Origin: Thiemannella venezuelensis
GTDB lineage: Bacteria > Actinomycetota > Actinomycetes > Streptosporangiales > Streptosporangiaceae
DNA: 64,000 bases
NCBI RefSeq assembly: GCF_014203605.1
Contig: NZ_JACHJJ010000001.1
Location: 496,001-560,000, forward strand
Reading direction: 5' to 3'
Shown here: piece by piece, positions 35,369 to 43,609 of the stretch
Numbering within the stretch: position 1 is the first letter of the stretch
How the letters are laid out: each line of letters opens with the position of its first letter
Program-made: the position numbers and the translations under genes
The notes under the pieces: model-generated
Told to the model about the DNA's origin: nothing
Databases searched by the model: none
The model's input: only the letters and a program-made list of their open reading frames with translations

Positions 35369-36403
35369 TCAGGAGGCCTTGACGCCGGCGTCGGCGATGA
35401 CCTTCGCCCAGGTGCCGAGCTGCTCTTCGAGCTTGGCCCGGTGCGCCTGCGGGGTCGCGTCCCCGGCCGGGACCGGCGCGGTGCCGAGCTTGGCCATCTG
35501 GTCGACGACCTTCTGGTCGGCCAGTGCCGTCGTCAGCGCCCCGGTCAGCTTCTGCACGGCGTCCTGCGGCGTTCCCTTCGGGACGTAGAGACCGTGCCAC
35601 ACGCTGACCTGGAGCTGGGGCAGCCCGGCCTCGGTCGTGGTGGGCAGGTCGGGCAGGCTCTTCACCCGCTCCGGCGTGGTGACCGCGTACGCCTTCACCT
35701 CGCCCGCGGAGATCTGGCCGCTGGTGTTGGTCGTCTGGTCGCACATGAAGTCGACCTGGCCGCCGACGAGGTCGGTCAGCGCGGGGCCGGTGCCCTCGTA
35801 CGGGACCTCCTGGAGCTTGACCCCGGCGGCGGTCTGGAACAGCAGGCCGCACAGGTGGGACGCGGCACCGATGCCGGCGTTGGCCAGCGTGACCTTGCCG
35901 GCGTTCGCCTTCACGTAGGTGACGAGGTCCTGGAGCGTCTCGGGCTCGAAGTCCTTGCGGGCGACGATCGTCATCGGCACCTCGGTGACGAGGCCGACCA
36001 TCTCGAAGTCCTCGAGCGGCTTGTAGCCCAGGTCCTTGTACAGGGCGGGCGCCGTCGACATGCCGATGTGGTGCATGAGCACGGTGTAGCCGTCGGGCTG
36101 GGCCCGAGCCACCTCGCCGCTCCCGACCGTGCCGCCCGCGCCTTCGACGTTCTGGACGACGATCTTGCCGCCGAGCTCGGCGGCCATCGGCTCGGCGATC
36201 ATGCGGGTGACGGTGTCCGTCGGGCCGCCCGCGCTGAACGGCACGACGAACGTGATGTTCCGGTCCGGGTAGCCGCCGGTGGCGCCTCCACCCGTGGCAC
36301 CGCCGGTGGCGCCACCGGTGCCGGAACAGGCGGCGACGAGCGAGACGGCGCCGATCGCGGCGATCATCCGTGCGGCGGCTCGGTACCTGCCGGTCGTTCT
36401 CAT
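35369..36403 (-). CDS. tctC: Tripartite tricarboxylate transporter substrate-binding lipoprotein (Bug/TctC)
   Basis: A 344-residue protein whose N-terminal signal ends in a VAAC lipobox (~22-25), so it is a membrane-tethered binding protein. After a Thr/Gly-rich linker (GGATGGATGGGATGG) comes YPDRNITFVVPFSAGGPTDT, the typical Bug-family opening, with GKIVVQNVEGAGGTVGSGEV and PDGYTVLMHH. Later KGTPQDAVQKLTGALTTAL is also typical. It captures the substrate and hands it to TctAB. The first gene of the operon, it is divergent from the TctDE genes across a 173-bp region with a repeated operator-like element. Confidence 0.92.
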   Translation of the reverse strand: MRTTGRYRAAARMIAAIGAVSLVAACSGTGGATGGATGGGATGGYPDRNITFVVPFSAGGPTDTVTRMIAEPMAAELGGKIVVQNVEGAGGTVGSGEVARAQPDGYTVLMHHIGMSTAPALYKDLGYKPLEDFEMVGLVTEVPMTIVARKDFEPETLQDLVTYVKANAGKVTLANAGIGAASHLCGLLFQTAAGVKLQEVPYEGTGPALTDLVGGQVDFMCDQTTNTSGQISAGEVKAYAVTTPERVKSLPDLPTTTEAGLPQLQVSVWHGLYVPKGTPQDAVQKLTGALTTALADQKVVDQMAKLGTAPVPAGDATPQAHRAKLEEQLGTWAKVIADAGVKAS

Positions 36404-36482
36404 GTCGCGGCCTCCTCGTCAGCGCATGGGCATTCGTCGGTGAGTGCGCCGCCTCAGTCTCGGCTGGCAGGGCCGCGGATGG

Positions 36483-36530
36483 TGTCAGAGAAATCCCAAG
36501 GAATGCGCCGGATGTCAGAGGAATCCCAAG
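36483..36530. promoter_or_regulatory. Two 18-bp direct repeats, probable TctD operator
   Basis: TGTCAGAG(A/G)AATCCCAAG occurs at 36483-36500 and 36513-36530, a 30-bp period (about three helical turns). It sits between the divergent tctC and tctD genes, the expected place for binding of an OmpR/PhoB-type regulator as tandem head-to-tail protomers. Confidence 0.65.
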
Positions 36531-36576
36531 AAGTGAAGGGCTAACGCGAGCGACGACCCGGGCCGTACAATCCGGT

Positions 36577-37260
36577 ATGCGGATCACCATCATCGAGGAT
36601 GACGACCGCGTGGCGCGGGGTCTGGTGACCGTCCTCGCCCAGGCGGGCTTCGAGGTCCACCGCATCGCCACCGCCGCCGAGGCCGTACGCGCCGCCCCGT
36701 CCGACGTGGTCCTCGTCGACCTGGGCCTGCCCGACGGCGACGGACTCGACGTGATCCGCAGGCTGCGCGACCGCCCGGAGACCGCCGTCATCGCCGTGAC
36801 GGCACGATCGGAGGAGCACGAGCGGGTCCGCGGCCTGCGCGCCGGCGCCGACGACTACATCGTGAAACCGTTCGGCGTCCCGGAGCTGCTGGCCCGGATC
36901 GACGCCGTCCTGCGCCGCACCCGGGCGGCCCGTGCCCTGAGCCACCCGGACGAGCCGCTCGTCCTCGGCCCGATGCGGATCGGCGTCGGCACCCGCGAGG
37001 TCGCCGTCGACGGCGCGCCCGTGACGCTGACCCGCAAGGAGTTCGAACTGCTCCTGCTGCTGGCCCGGCGGGCGCCGAACGTGGTGAGCCGCGACGTCAT
37101 CCTCGACCAGATCTGGGGCGCGACCTGGGAGTCCTCGAGCCGCACCCTGGACACCCACATCGCGGCGCTGCGGCACAAGATCGCACCGGCCGTTCTCATC
37201 CGCACGATCCACGGGGTCGGCTATCGGCTCCTGGCCGACCGGCCGGAGCCGATCGGCTGA
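36577..37260 (+). CDS. tctD: TctD-like OmpR-family response regulator
   Basis: The ATG at 36577 gives a 227-residue protein that starts exactly at the receiver domain (MRITIIEDDDRVARGL). The phospho-acceptor is D48 (VVLVDLGLPDGDG), with the conserved Thr in VIAVTARSEEHERV and Lys in DDYIVKPFG. The winged-helix DNA-binding domain (~125-222) contains LTRKEFELLLLLARR and SSRTLDTHIAALRHKI. It probably activates tctCBA when its partner kinase senses tricarboxylate. It is followed 6 bp later by the kinase gene. Confidence 0.88.
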   Translation: MRITIIEDDDRVARGLVTVLAQAGFEVHRIATAAEAVRAAPSDVVLVDLGLPDGDGLDVIRRLRDRPETAVIAVTARSEEHERVRGLRAGADDYIVKPFGVPELLARIDAVLRRTRAARALSHPDEPLVLGPMRIGVGTREVAVDGAPVTLTRKEFELLLLLARRAPNVVSRDVILDQIWGATWESSSRTLDTHIAALRHKIAPAVLIRTIHGVGYRLLADRPEPIG

Positions 37261-37266
37261 CGCGCC

Positions 37267-38781
37267 GTGCACCGGCGCCTGCTCGTGGTCCTGGTCCCCC
37301 TCGCGGTGCTGCTCGTCTCGGCGCTCGGGGTGCCGCTCGGCGTCACCGTGGCCGAGCGCGAGATGCAGGAGACGTACGTCGACCGGCTCAACGACGTCGG
37401 CAGGTTCGCGTCGCTGGCCGAGACCGCGCTGTCGACCGGCCGGACCGAGGCGCTCCAGCAGGAGCTGACGCGCTACCACGAGCTGTACGGCATCCCGGTC
37501 GCCGTGATCGACACCTCCGGCGCGGTGCTGCTCGGACCGGCCCGTGCGTACCGGGAGACGGCGCGGGCCGAGCGGGCGCTGCCCCGGATCGTGACCGCGG
37601 CGCTGGCCGGGGCGAGGCCCGAACCGTCCGGGGAATGGGCGCCGTGGGACGACTCCCCGCTCGTGGTCGCGGAACCGGTGGGCCGGGACAGCGAGGTCGT
37701 CGGCGCGGTCGTGACGGTCTCCGACCTGTCGAAGACGCGCCGTCGCATCCTCGTGCGGTGGGCCCGGCTCGCCGGGCTCGGACTGCTGCCGCTGGTCGCG
37801 CTGGTGGCCGTCGCCTGGCCGGTGTCGGCATGGGTGCTGCGGCCGGTGCGGGAGCTGGACGCGGCGAGCTCACGGATCTCGCAGGGCGACCTCACGATCC
37901 GGGCGGACGCCGAGGCCGGTCCGGTCGAGCTGCGGCGACTGGCGGAGTCGTTCAACACCATGATGGACGCGGTCGAGAACGCCGTGCAGCGGCAGCGGGC
38001 GTTCGTGTCCGACGCGTCGCACCAGTTGCGCAATCCGCTGACCAGCCTCCGGCTCGCGGTGGAGAGCCTGCAACCGCATCTGCGCGCGGACGGCAACGGG
38101 CGGCAGGCGTACGACGTCGCCGTCGAGGAGCTGAAGGCGATGCAGCGGACGCTGAACTCCCTGCAGGCCAGCGCGCGGATGGAGAGCATACGGACGGCGT
38201 CGCCGGTGGATCTCGACGCGGTGCTGGCGACCCGGGTGGACCGGTGGCGGGCGTTGACCGCGACGGTGGGGCAGACACTCGCGGTCGACGTGCCGCCGGG
38301 GCTGCGGCTGCTGGAGCCGTCGGGCGGCCTGGGCAGCATCCTGGACGAGCTGATCAGCAACGCGTTACGGCTGTCGGACGCGCGGGTGGTCGAGGTGGCC
38401 GCCGGAGTCGTTCCCAGTGGTCCGGGCGCCGGAGCCGTGCCCGGTGGCCCGGGCGCCGGGCACGACCACGCCTCCGCGGCCGGAGGCGTGGTCACGATCA
38501 CCGTCCGCGACGACGGCCAGGGGATCGACGCGTCCGAGCGGGCCCAGGCACTACGGAGGTTCTGGCGGTCGCCGCGGCACCAGAACGTGCCCGGGACCGG
38601 CCTGGGCCTGGCGATCTGCGCCGACCTGGTCGGGGCGGCCGGGGGCGAGCTGCGGCTGGAGGAGGGCCTGCCGCGTCCGGACGGATCCGGGCACGGATTC
38701 GCCGCGGTGGTCGCGTTGCCGGTCGTTCCGAGGGAGCCGTCGTCGTCCGGCGCCCCGGCCCCGGCCCCGTCACCGGGCTGA
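37267..38781 (+). CDS. tctE: TctE-like sensor histidine kinase
   Basis: A GTG-start protein of 504 residues. Helix 1 is at ~6-27 and an extracytoplasmic sensor follows to ~160, then helix 2 (~165-190), a HAMP linker (WVLRPVRELDAASSRISQGD) and HisKA with phospho-accepting H252 (DASHQLRNPLTSLRLAV). The ATPase domain has the N box (LDELISNALRL) and G boxes (VRDDGQGIDA, GTGLGLAIC). A Gly/Pro/Ala-rich insertion (~380-405) lies between N and G1 boxes and looks like a flexible loop. It partners the upstream regulator. Confidence 0.88.
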   Translation: MHRRLLVVLVPLAVLLVSALGVPLGVTVAEREMQETYVDRLNDVGRFASLAETALSTGRTEALQQELTRYHELYGIPVAVIDTSGAVLLGPARAYRETARAERALPRIVTAALAGARPEPSGEWAPWDDSPLVVAEPVGRDSEVVGAVVTVSDLSKTRRRILVRWARLAGLGLLPLVALVAVAWPVSAWVLRPVRELDAASSRISQGDLTIRADAEAGPVELRRLAESFNTMMDAVENAVQRQRAFVSDASHQLRNPLTSLRLAVESLQPHLRADGNGRQAYDVAVEELKAMQRTLNSLQASARMESIRTASPVDLDAVLATRVDRWRALTATVGQTLAVDVPPGLRLLEPSGGLGSILDELISNALRLSDARVVEVAAGVVPSGPGAGAVPGGPGAGHDHASAAGGVVTITVRDDGQGIDASERAQALRRFWRSPRHQNVPGTGLGLAICADLVGAAGGELRLEEGLPRPDGSGHGFAAVVALPVVPREPSSSGAPAPAPSPG

Positions 38782-38804
38782 GGGCCGGGCTCCACCGCCG
38801 GCCC
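38782..38804. terminator. Hairpin between convergent tctE and TAXI genes
   Basis: GGGCCGG (38782-38788) pairs with CCGGCCC (38798-38804) in the 26-bp convergent gap. Confidence 0.55.
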
Positions 38805-38807
38805 GGG

Positions 38808-39767
38808 TCAGCGCTTGCGGTCGCGGAACCAGGCCGCCGCGCCGGGATGGAGCGGGATCGACGCGGTGGAGATCCCGGTGCGGACGTTGATCCGCCACGC
38901 CTCTGGAACGGCTCCGGCCTCGTCGCGCCCGGCGGAGGTGATCGTGCCGGCATGCGTGAAGATCGTGCCGGTGACGGCGTAGACCAGGTCGTGGGGCAGG
39001 TCGTTGCGGGCGAGAAGCACGTTCGGCACGGCGACGGTGCGGGTGGCCGGGACGCCCGCGTAGGCGGTCGCGGGGATCATGGCCGGAGTGTAGGGGCCCG
39101 GGAACGCCGTGAAGAGCGTGTCCGCCTGCGCGTCCAACGGGATCAGCCGGATCGGGTGCCGCTGCGCCAGCTCCGTGACGGCAGGTGTCGGGACGCCGGT
39201 CAGGGAGAACATGGCGTCGATCCCGCCGTCGCGCAGCGCGGCCGCCGACTCGGCCTGGCTGAGGTACCGGACGTCGGCGTCCACCAGGCCGAGCCTCAGG
39301 ACCCGCAGCGACGTGAACTCGGTGCCCGAATCGCGGGCGCCGAGGGATACACGCCTGCCCGCGAGGTCCCGGAACTCGTCGATCGCCGAACCTGCCATGA
39401 CCACGAGATGCAGGTGGCTGTCGTAGAGCCGGCATACCGCCGAGAGCCCCTCGGGCGCGCTCCCGTCGGCCGTGATCAGCGCGTCCAGGCTCGTCAGCCC
39501 GAGGTGCACCTCGCCGGCCCGCAACATCCGGATGTTGTCGGTGGACGCCCCGCTCGGCACGGTGACCACCCGGACGCCCGGCACCTGCTCGGAGATGTGC
39601 CCGGCCAGCGAACCGCCGATGCGCCGGTACACCGCCCCCGCCGGCCCGGTGGCCAGCCGCAGGCGGACCTCGTCGGCCTCGGGCTGCCGGGAGCAGCCGG
39701 CGAGCAGCCCTCCGGCGGCCAGGAGCGCCGCCCGCCGGCTGAGCCGCGGCTCCGGGTTCAGCGCCAT
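38808..39767 (-). CDS. TAXI-family TRAP transporter solute-binding lipoprotein
   Basis: The ATG at 39767 is chosen because it starts the lipoprotein signal (MALNPEPRLSRRAALLAAGG followed by LLAGC); an upstream extension lacks such features. The product has 319 residues. RLATGPAGAVYRRIGGSLAG (~35-54) and VVTVPSGASTDNIRML are the TAXI-type opening, where the first helix binds the carboxylate ligand. Later RRVSLGARDSGTEFTSLRVL is another family element. No TRAP permease gene is present. It is beside the TctABC-TctDE system, so it might deliver ligand to that system or to an unlinked permease. Confidence 0.8.
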   Translation of the reverse strand: MALNPEPRLSRRAALLAAGGLLAGCSRQPEADEVRLRLATGPAGAVYRRIGGSLAGHISEQVPGVRVVTVPSGASTDNIRMLRAGEVHLGLTSLDALITADGSAPEGLSAVCRLYDSHLHLVVMAGSAIDEFRDLAGRRVSLGARDSGTEFTSLRVLRLGLVDADVRYLSQAESAAALRDGGIDAMFSLTGVPTPAVTELAQRHPIRLIPLDAQADTLFTAFPGPYTPAMIPATAYAGVPATRTVAVPNVLLARNDLPHDLVYAVTGTIFTHAGTITSAGRDEAGAVPEAWRINVRTGISTASIPLHPGAAAWFRDRKR

Positions 39768-39958
39768 GCCGAGATGATACGGACGGGACGGCGACCCGTG
39801 GTGCGGCACGCCCGGCACCTGCGTGGGGGAGCGGCCCGAGGCACAGGGGGAGGACGCGTGCCCTGGCGGACGGCGCCCCCGGCCGTGTGCCCCGGATGTG
39901 CGCTCCCGGGTGGGCGGGACTCTGAGACGGAGGCTCAGAGCAGCGATCGCCCGCCGGG

Positions 39959-40453
39959 CTAGCGGTAGTTCGTGAACTGGAGGGCGATCTCCAGGTCCTT
40001 GCCCTTGAGCAGGGCGATGACCTCCTGGAGCTCGTCCCTCTTCTTGGAGCTCACCCGCAGCTCTTCACCCTGGATCTGGGCCTTGACGCCCTTCGGGCCC
40101 TCGTCCCGGATGATCTTCGAGATCTTCTTGGCGTGCTCCTGGTCGATGCCCTCCTTGAGGGTGACCACGAGGCGGTACTCCTTGCCGGACAGCTTGGGCT
40201 CGCCCGCGTCAAGGATCTTGAGCGAGAGGCCCCGCCTGATCAGCTTGTCCTTGAACACGTCGAGGACCGCGTTGGCGCGCTCCTCGCTGTTGGCCTTGAT
40301 CTCGACGGCCTTCTGACCGCCGGACCAGGCGATGCTCGCGCCGGTGCCCTTGAAGTCGAACCGGTGCCCGACCTCCTTGACCGTCTGGTTCAGCGCGTTG
40401 TCGGCCTCCTGGTGGTCGATCTTGCTGACGATGTCGAAACTGCTGTCGGCCAT
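39959..40453 (-). CDS. YajQ-family nucleotide-binding protein
   Basis: The ATG at 40453 begins the canonical N-terminus [20 protein letters not shown] and gives 164 residues, the normal length. AGAGAGGA lies upstream. Further family motifs are [31 protein letters not shown] and [20 protein letters not shown]. YajQ proteins bind nucleotides (cyclic di-GMP in some species) and RNA/DNA-associated partners; the actinobacterial role is undefined. It is the last gene before the tRNA-Tyr region. Confidence 0.9.
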   Translation of the reverse strand: MADSSFDIVSKIDHQEADNALNQTVKEVGHRFDFKGTGASIAWSGGQKAVEIKANSEERANAVLDVFKDKLIRRGLSLKILDAGEPKLSGKEYRLVVTLKEGIDQEHAKKISKIIRDEGPKGVKAQIQGEELRVSSKKRDELQEVIALLKGKDLEIALQFTNYR

Positions 40454-40731
40454 GCGTCGACTGTCCTCTCTGACTCTCCCGAACGACCATAGCGCTTCGC
40501 CCATCGGCACATGGTGAAGGTGATCGTCAACACCGGAACGCTTACGGCGCAAAGGGTGCATCCCGTACCGGTACGGCCTTCCCGGCCGGGGCGGGGCGAG
40601 GCCGTGCCGACGACCGAATGCCCTGCTCAGGCCAGCGGAGGGCGGGTCGCCGGGGACGGCCGCCGCCGATGTCACATCACGTCCGGAAGTCCGCTATTCT
40701 TCTTCCTGTCGCCGCTTCGAGCGGATGACGC

Positions 40732-40816
40732 GGCAGGTTGCCCGAGTGGTCAAAGGGAGCGGTCTGTAAAACCGTCGGCTCAGCCTACGCAGGTTCAAGT
40801 CCTGCACCTGCCACCA
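40732..40816 (+). tRNA. tRNA-Tyr (GTA)
   Basis: The acceptor stem pairs GGCAGGT (40732-40738) with ACCTGCC (40806-40812), the discriminator is A40813 and CCA is encoded at 40814-40816. The anticodon loop CTGTAAA holds GTA. A long variable arm between anticodon and T arms is expected for bacterial tRNA-Tyr. The T loop is GGTTCAAGTCC. A TATTCT box at 40695-40700 may be its -10 element. Confidence 0.95.
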
Positions 40817-40832
40817 GCCAGACCGGCAGCTC

Positions 40833-40852
40833 AGAGGCCCTACGGGGCCTCT
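40833..40852 (+). terminator. Terminator after tRNA-Tyr
   Basis: AGAGGCCC and GGGCCTCT form a perfect 8-bp stem closed by a TACG tetraloop, followed by a T-rich tract (TCTGCTTTT). Confidence 0.8.
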
Positions 40853-40902
40853 TCTGCTTTTCCAGGACATGCAGCCGTAGGCCGCTCCGTACGGCTCGCA
40901 CG

Positions 40903-41163
40903 TCACGCGGGCGGCGCGTCATCAATCCTGCGGTTGGCGATCTCCCGCTGTCCGTCGACGCACTTGGCGTAGACGCGGAGGAGGACGTCCACGCTGTGCC
41001 CCGCCCATTCGGCCACATCAGGGGCGGCCACGCCCGCGTTGAGCCAGAGCGAGACCGCCGCAGGCCGTACGGTCGCCGTGTCAGGCGAGAGACGGCCTGA
41101 GCAGGAGCGAGGGCCAGTGCGCGGGCCTCTCGGCGCCGACCTCCACGCCCGTCACCGAGCCCT
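40903..41163 (-). pseudogene. Frameshifted C-terminal remnant of a tyrosine-recombinase integrase
   Basis: Reading the minus strand to the stop at 40903-40905 gives AAVSLWLNAGVAAPDVAEWA, then GHSVDVLLRVYAKCVDGQRE and IANRRIDDAPPA. This is the C-terminal catalytic part of integrases from pSAM2/SLP1-type actinomycete elements, with the nucleophile Tyr in VYAKC and the GHS histidine. Immediately upstream a different frame gives REARALALAPAQAVSRLTRR followed by PYGLR, the segment that normally precedes R-H-A-A-V-S. A deletion removed the box-II histidine and shifted the frame. No N-terminal half is present. It lies 90 bp from tRNA-Tyr, so it marks a decayed element integrated at that tRNA. Confidence 0.75.
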
Positions 41164-41724
41164 TCAGGAGGTCTCTTCCGACTCGAACACCCGGTTCTCC
41201 GTCCACCGCCATACCCGCCGATGAGAAGCAGCCTTCCAGACCTCGGTAGCCGTCACCGCGTGAGTGATCCAATCGTGCAGCTCCGGCAGGACGATCTCAC
41301 GCAACGCTTCCCGGATCTCAGCACGATCCGCGGAGCGGGCAGGCCGTACCGACAGTGCGATCCCGTGGACCCCGGGGTGGATACCGCCTGCACGACCTGG
41401 ACGCCAACTGACCGCCAAGGGCCAGTCGCTCGGCACCTCACCGAAGAAGCCCAGCTCACGAACATGCTCGAAACTCTCGCCGAGGCCTTCCTTGAGATCC
41501 GAGCGGGTCAAAGGCCACGACGCACCCCGAGCCAGTCGGCGATCACGAGCAGACACATCCACCTCACAAATCCGCCCCGCGGTCCGGGTGGGACAAATGA
41601 CAGTCTCCGGCTCCGGGGTAATCACCAGAGGCAAGCGCCGGGTTCGTAGCCGGCTCTTCCCGCCGCCGCCGTCCCGGACCGAGCAGGCCAAGGCCAGGGC
41701 ACCAAGTTCGCTAGAGGTTTCCAC
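41164..41724 (-). CDS. Hypothetical protein, actinobacterial
   Basis: A GTG at 41724 gives ~186 residues, but the start is uncertain because the frame is open further upstream on the opposite strand of another gene. The convincing part contains PLVITPEPETVICPTRTAGR, WPLTRSDLKEGLGESFEHVR, ELGFFGEVPSDWPLA, then SADRAEIREALREIVLPELH and DWITHAVTATEVWKAASHRR with a Trp-rich end. It looks like a soluble alpha/beta protein of no recognised domain. The last residues (NRVFESEETS) run up to the integrase remnant and may derive partly from it. Codon bias is weaker than in core genes. Confidence 0.45.
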   Translation of the reverse strand: METSSELGALALACSVRDGGGGKSRLRTRRLPLVITPEPETVICPTRTAGRICEVDVSARDRRLARGASWPLTRSDLKEGLGESFEHVRELGFFGEVPSDWPLAVSWRPGRAGGIHPGVHGIALSVRPARSADRAEIREALREIVLPELHDWITHAVTATEVWKAASHRRVWRWTENRVFESEETS

Positions 41725-41808
41725 GCCGGCAGCGCATGGACAACGAGTGAAGTTGTCGGCTGCCTCTGCAACGATCACCGCGATACGGCTTCCAGGGAAG
41801 GCGGGCGA

Positions 41809-42393
41809 ATGGGCAGTGCCACGGCGGCGACCTACGAATGGCTCTGCGAGGAGTTCAGCGACGACACCGACGAGACCTGGCTCTGCGCCGGCTTCGTGCG
41901 GGGCCTGTCCCCTCGGGAAGCACTGCGGCGGATCCACGTCACCCCGGGCTCTCTGAGCGGGTCGGGACAGGGCGTCGCGGCCTACGCGGCCGGTGGCGGA
42001 ACCGTCCTGATCGAGTACGGCTCGCCGAGAACCGTCTACGACAAGGCCCATCTGCTGTCGGTGGGCACCGCCGCGGCCGCGGTGTACGTGAACATCAACA
42101 ACGACGGCTTCACCTACTGCGTCGACGGCCGGCGGATCACCACGTTCAGCCTGTACGCCTATTCCCTGCGGGAGGGCGTCGATCCCGAGCGGCTTCAGGC
42201 GGATGTCGATGACCTCGGCATGGACGTCGACGGCGACCAGCTCGGTTTCCCCGACGATCCCGTCGCCAGCGCTCTGGCTCTCGCCGAACGTGCCACAGGC
42301 GTCCGCCTGTCTGCCGCCCGTCTCGCCCGTCCGGCTCTGATCGGATCCACCGATCATATCTACCCCATGGCCGCTGACGCCCTTGGTTCATGA
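41809..42393 (+). CDS. DUF6461-type hypothetical protein
   Basis: A 194-residue protein starting MGSATAATYEWLCEEFSDD, with the segment WLCAGFVRGLSPREALRRIH (~24-43). The conserved W-C/T-x-x-F-V-R-G-L-(S/T)-P-x-E/R-A pattern is typical of DUF6461 proteins, which are widespread in actinomycetes and often occur in accessory regions. No signal peptide or membrane helix is seen. Function is unknown. GGAAGG is upstream of the ATG. It is divergent from the 41164 gene. Confidence 0.6.
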   Translation: MGSATAATYEWLCEEFSDDTDETWLCAGFVRGLSPREALRRIHVTPGSLSGSGQGVAAYAAGGGTVLIEYGSPRTVYDKAHLLSVGTAAAAVYVNINNDGFTYCVDGRRITTFSLYAYSLREGVDPERLQADVDDLGMDVDGDQLGFPDDPVASALALAERATGVRLSAARLARPALIGSTDHIYPMAADALGS

Positions 42394-42602
42394 AGGTCCG
42401 GGACATACGCGGAACGATCTCGGCCCGTCGTGCCCGATGCGGTGCGAAACGTCAGGTCGCGGCACTACACGCCGCGTGGGAGGCCTTCTCTTCTCATCCG
42501 CGGGTTCACGTCGTCATCACAGCAGGAGGCGTACCAGGACTGAAGGAAAGCAAGTGCATCCGCGATCACGTGGTGAGTCTGCCGGCGGTCCTCCTGATCT
42601 GG

Positions 42603-43073
42603 TCAACGGCTCGTGGGCGCCGGGATGTTCGCCTTTCGGGAATCGATGACGGCGACTGCCCGACTGATCAGGATCACCATGCCGACGATCATGATCACCG
42701 CACCCGAAAGTTCGGCGAACGCCGCCATCACGTACTCGCCGTCCGGATCGCCGACTCCGGACGGCGAGCCGTTGAGCCATCGTGACGCGGCCATCGCCTG
42801 GTGCAGGACCAGGGCGCCGAACGCGAAGGTGATCCCTCCCAGGACGAAGCCCGGAGGCGCCGGCCGGGAACGCTCGCTGGAAGAGAAGGCCTTCCCGGCT
42901 CCGACCACCAGGGCGACCGGGACCATGAGGAACCAGCCGATCTCCAGACTCATGATCGCGTTCAGGCGCAGATGCTCGAATCCGTCACCCCGCGGGGAGT
43001 GCAGGAGCGGGATCATCAGGATCCCGCTGAGGAGCCCGATGGCGAGGAAACGGAAGAACCACATGGCCGACAT
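42603..43073 (-). CDS. Hypothetical small membrane protein (four helices)
   Basis: The ATG at 43073 (MSAMWFFRFLAIGLLSGILM) starts directly at the first helix and gives 156 residues; upstream in-frame sequence lacks coding character. Four hydrophobic segments are predicted: ~3-22, ~42-62 (LEIGWFLMVPVALVVGAG), ~75-93 (GFVLGGITFAFGALVLHQ) and ~118-140 (LSGAVIMIVGMVILISRAV). No family was recognised. Neighbouring sequence on both sides is non-coding or degenerate, consistent with the integration scar. Confidence 0.5.
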   Translation of the reverse strand: MSAMWFFRFLAIGLLSGILMIPLLHSPRGDGFEHLRLNAIMSLEIGWFLMVPVALVVGAGKAFSSSERSRPAPPGFVLGGITFAFGALVLHQAMAASRWLNGSPSGVGDPDGEYVMAAFAELSGAVIMIVGMVILISRAVAVIDSRKANIPAPTSR

Positions 43074-43609
43074 GGTCTCGGATGGCGGAGAGGGTGGGTC
43101 AAGAGTCGGAGTGGGAGAGCTTCCACGGATGGCAGAGCATGATCGGCTCCATGGATCATGGTTGGGGAGGGGGGAGCCTGCGGGATATATGCGGGATGAT
43201 CTTCTGTCGTGCGGGACAGGGAAGATGCTTTCTCCCTGGTCAGAAGCTCTGCCGTCACTCGGGACGCAGCCCTCTTGAAACCACTGCCCCTGTGCGGTGA
43301 GCAGTCGTGAGGCTCTGTCACCGGACAGGCGCGCCATGGGCGCCGGTTTCCGCCAGGCAGTCCTGCTCGGTGCGCTCTTCCAGCTTGCAGATCAGTTCGT
43401 CGGCGGGTGGGGCGGCCGGATCGGAATGAGGTGCGCTTCGCCAGGGTCTCCCGGAACGGGCCCTTCCCATCGCGTGTCCCTGCCGCATACGTGGACACGG
43501 AGGCGGCAGGGAGCGCTGCCGCAGGTCGGCCGCCATGTATCGATGAGAGCGGTCACATGCAGCCGGGAGCGGCCGGGCGCTGTCCTGCGGCGACGGTCCC
43601 GGCAGTGGC
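43074..43609. other. 536-bp region without a confident gene
   Basis: Several open frames exist on both strands (for example minus strand 43318-43536) but none has a recognisable domain, a ribosome-binding site or the strong third-position GC bias of neighbouring genes. It is probably decayed sequence belonging to the tRNA-Tyr integration scar. Confidence 0.5.

Noticed and set aside
42390-42785. 131-residue plus-strand ORF overlapping the DUF6461 stop by ATGA
   Set aside because: The overlap is suggestive, but codon bias is weak, there is no domain, and its 3' half is antisense to the better-supported membrane-protein gene at 42603.
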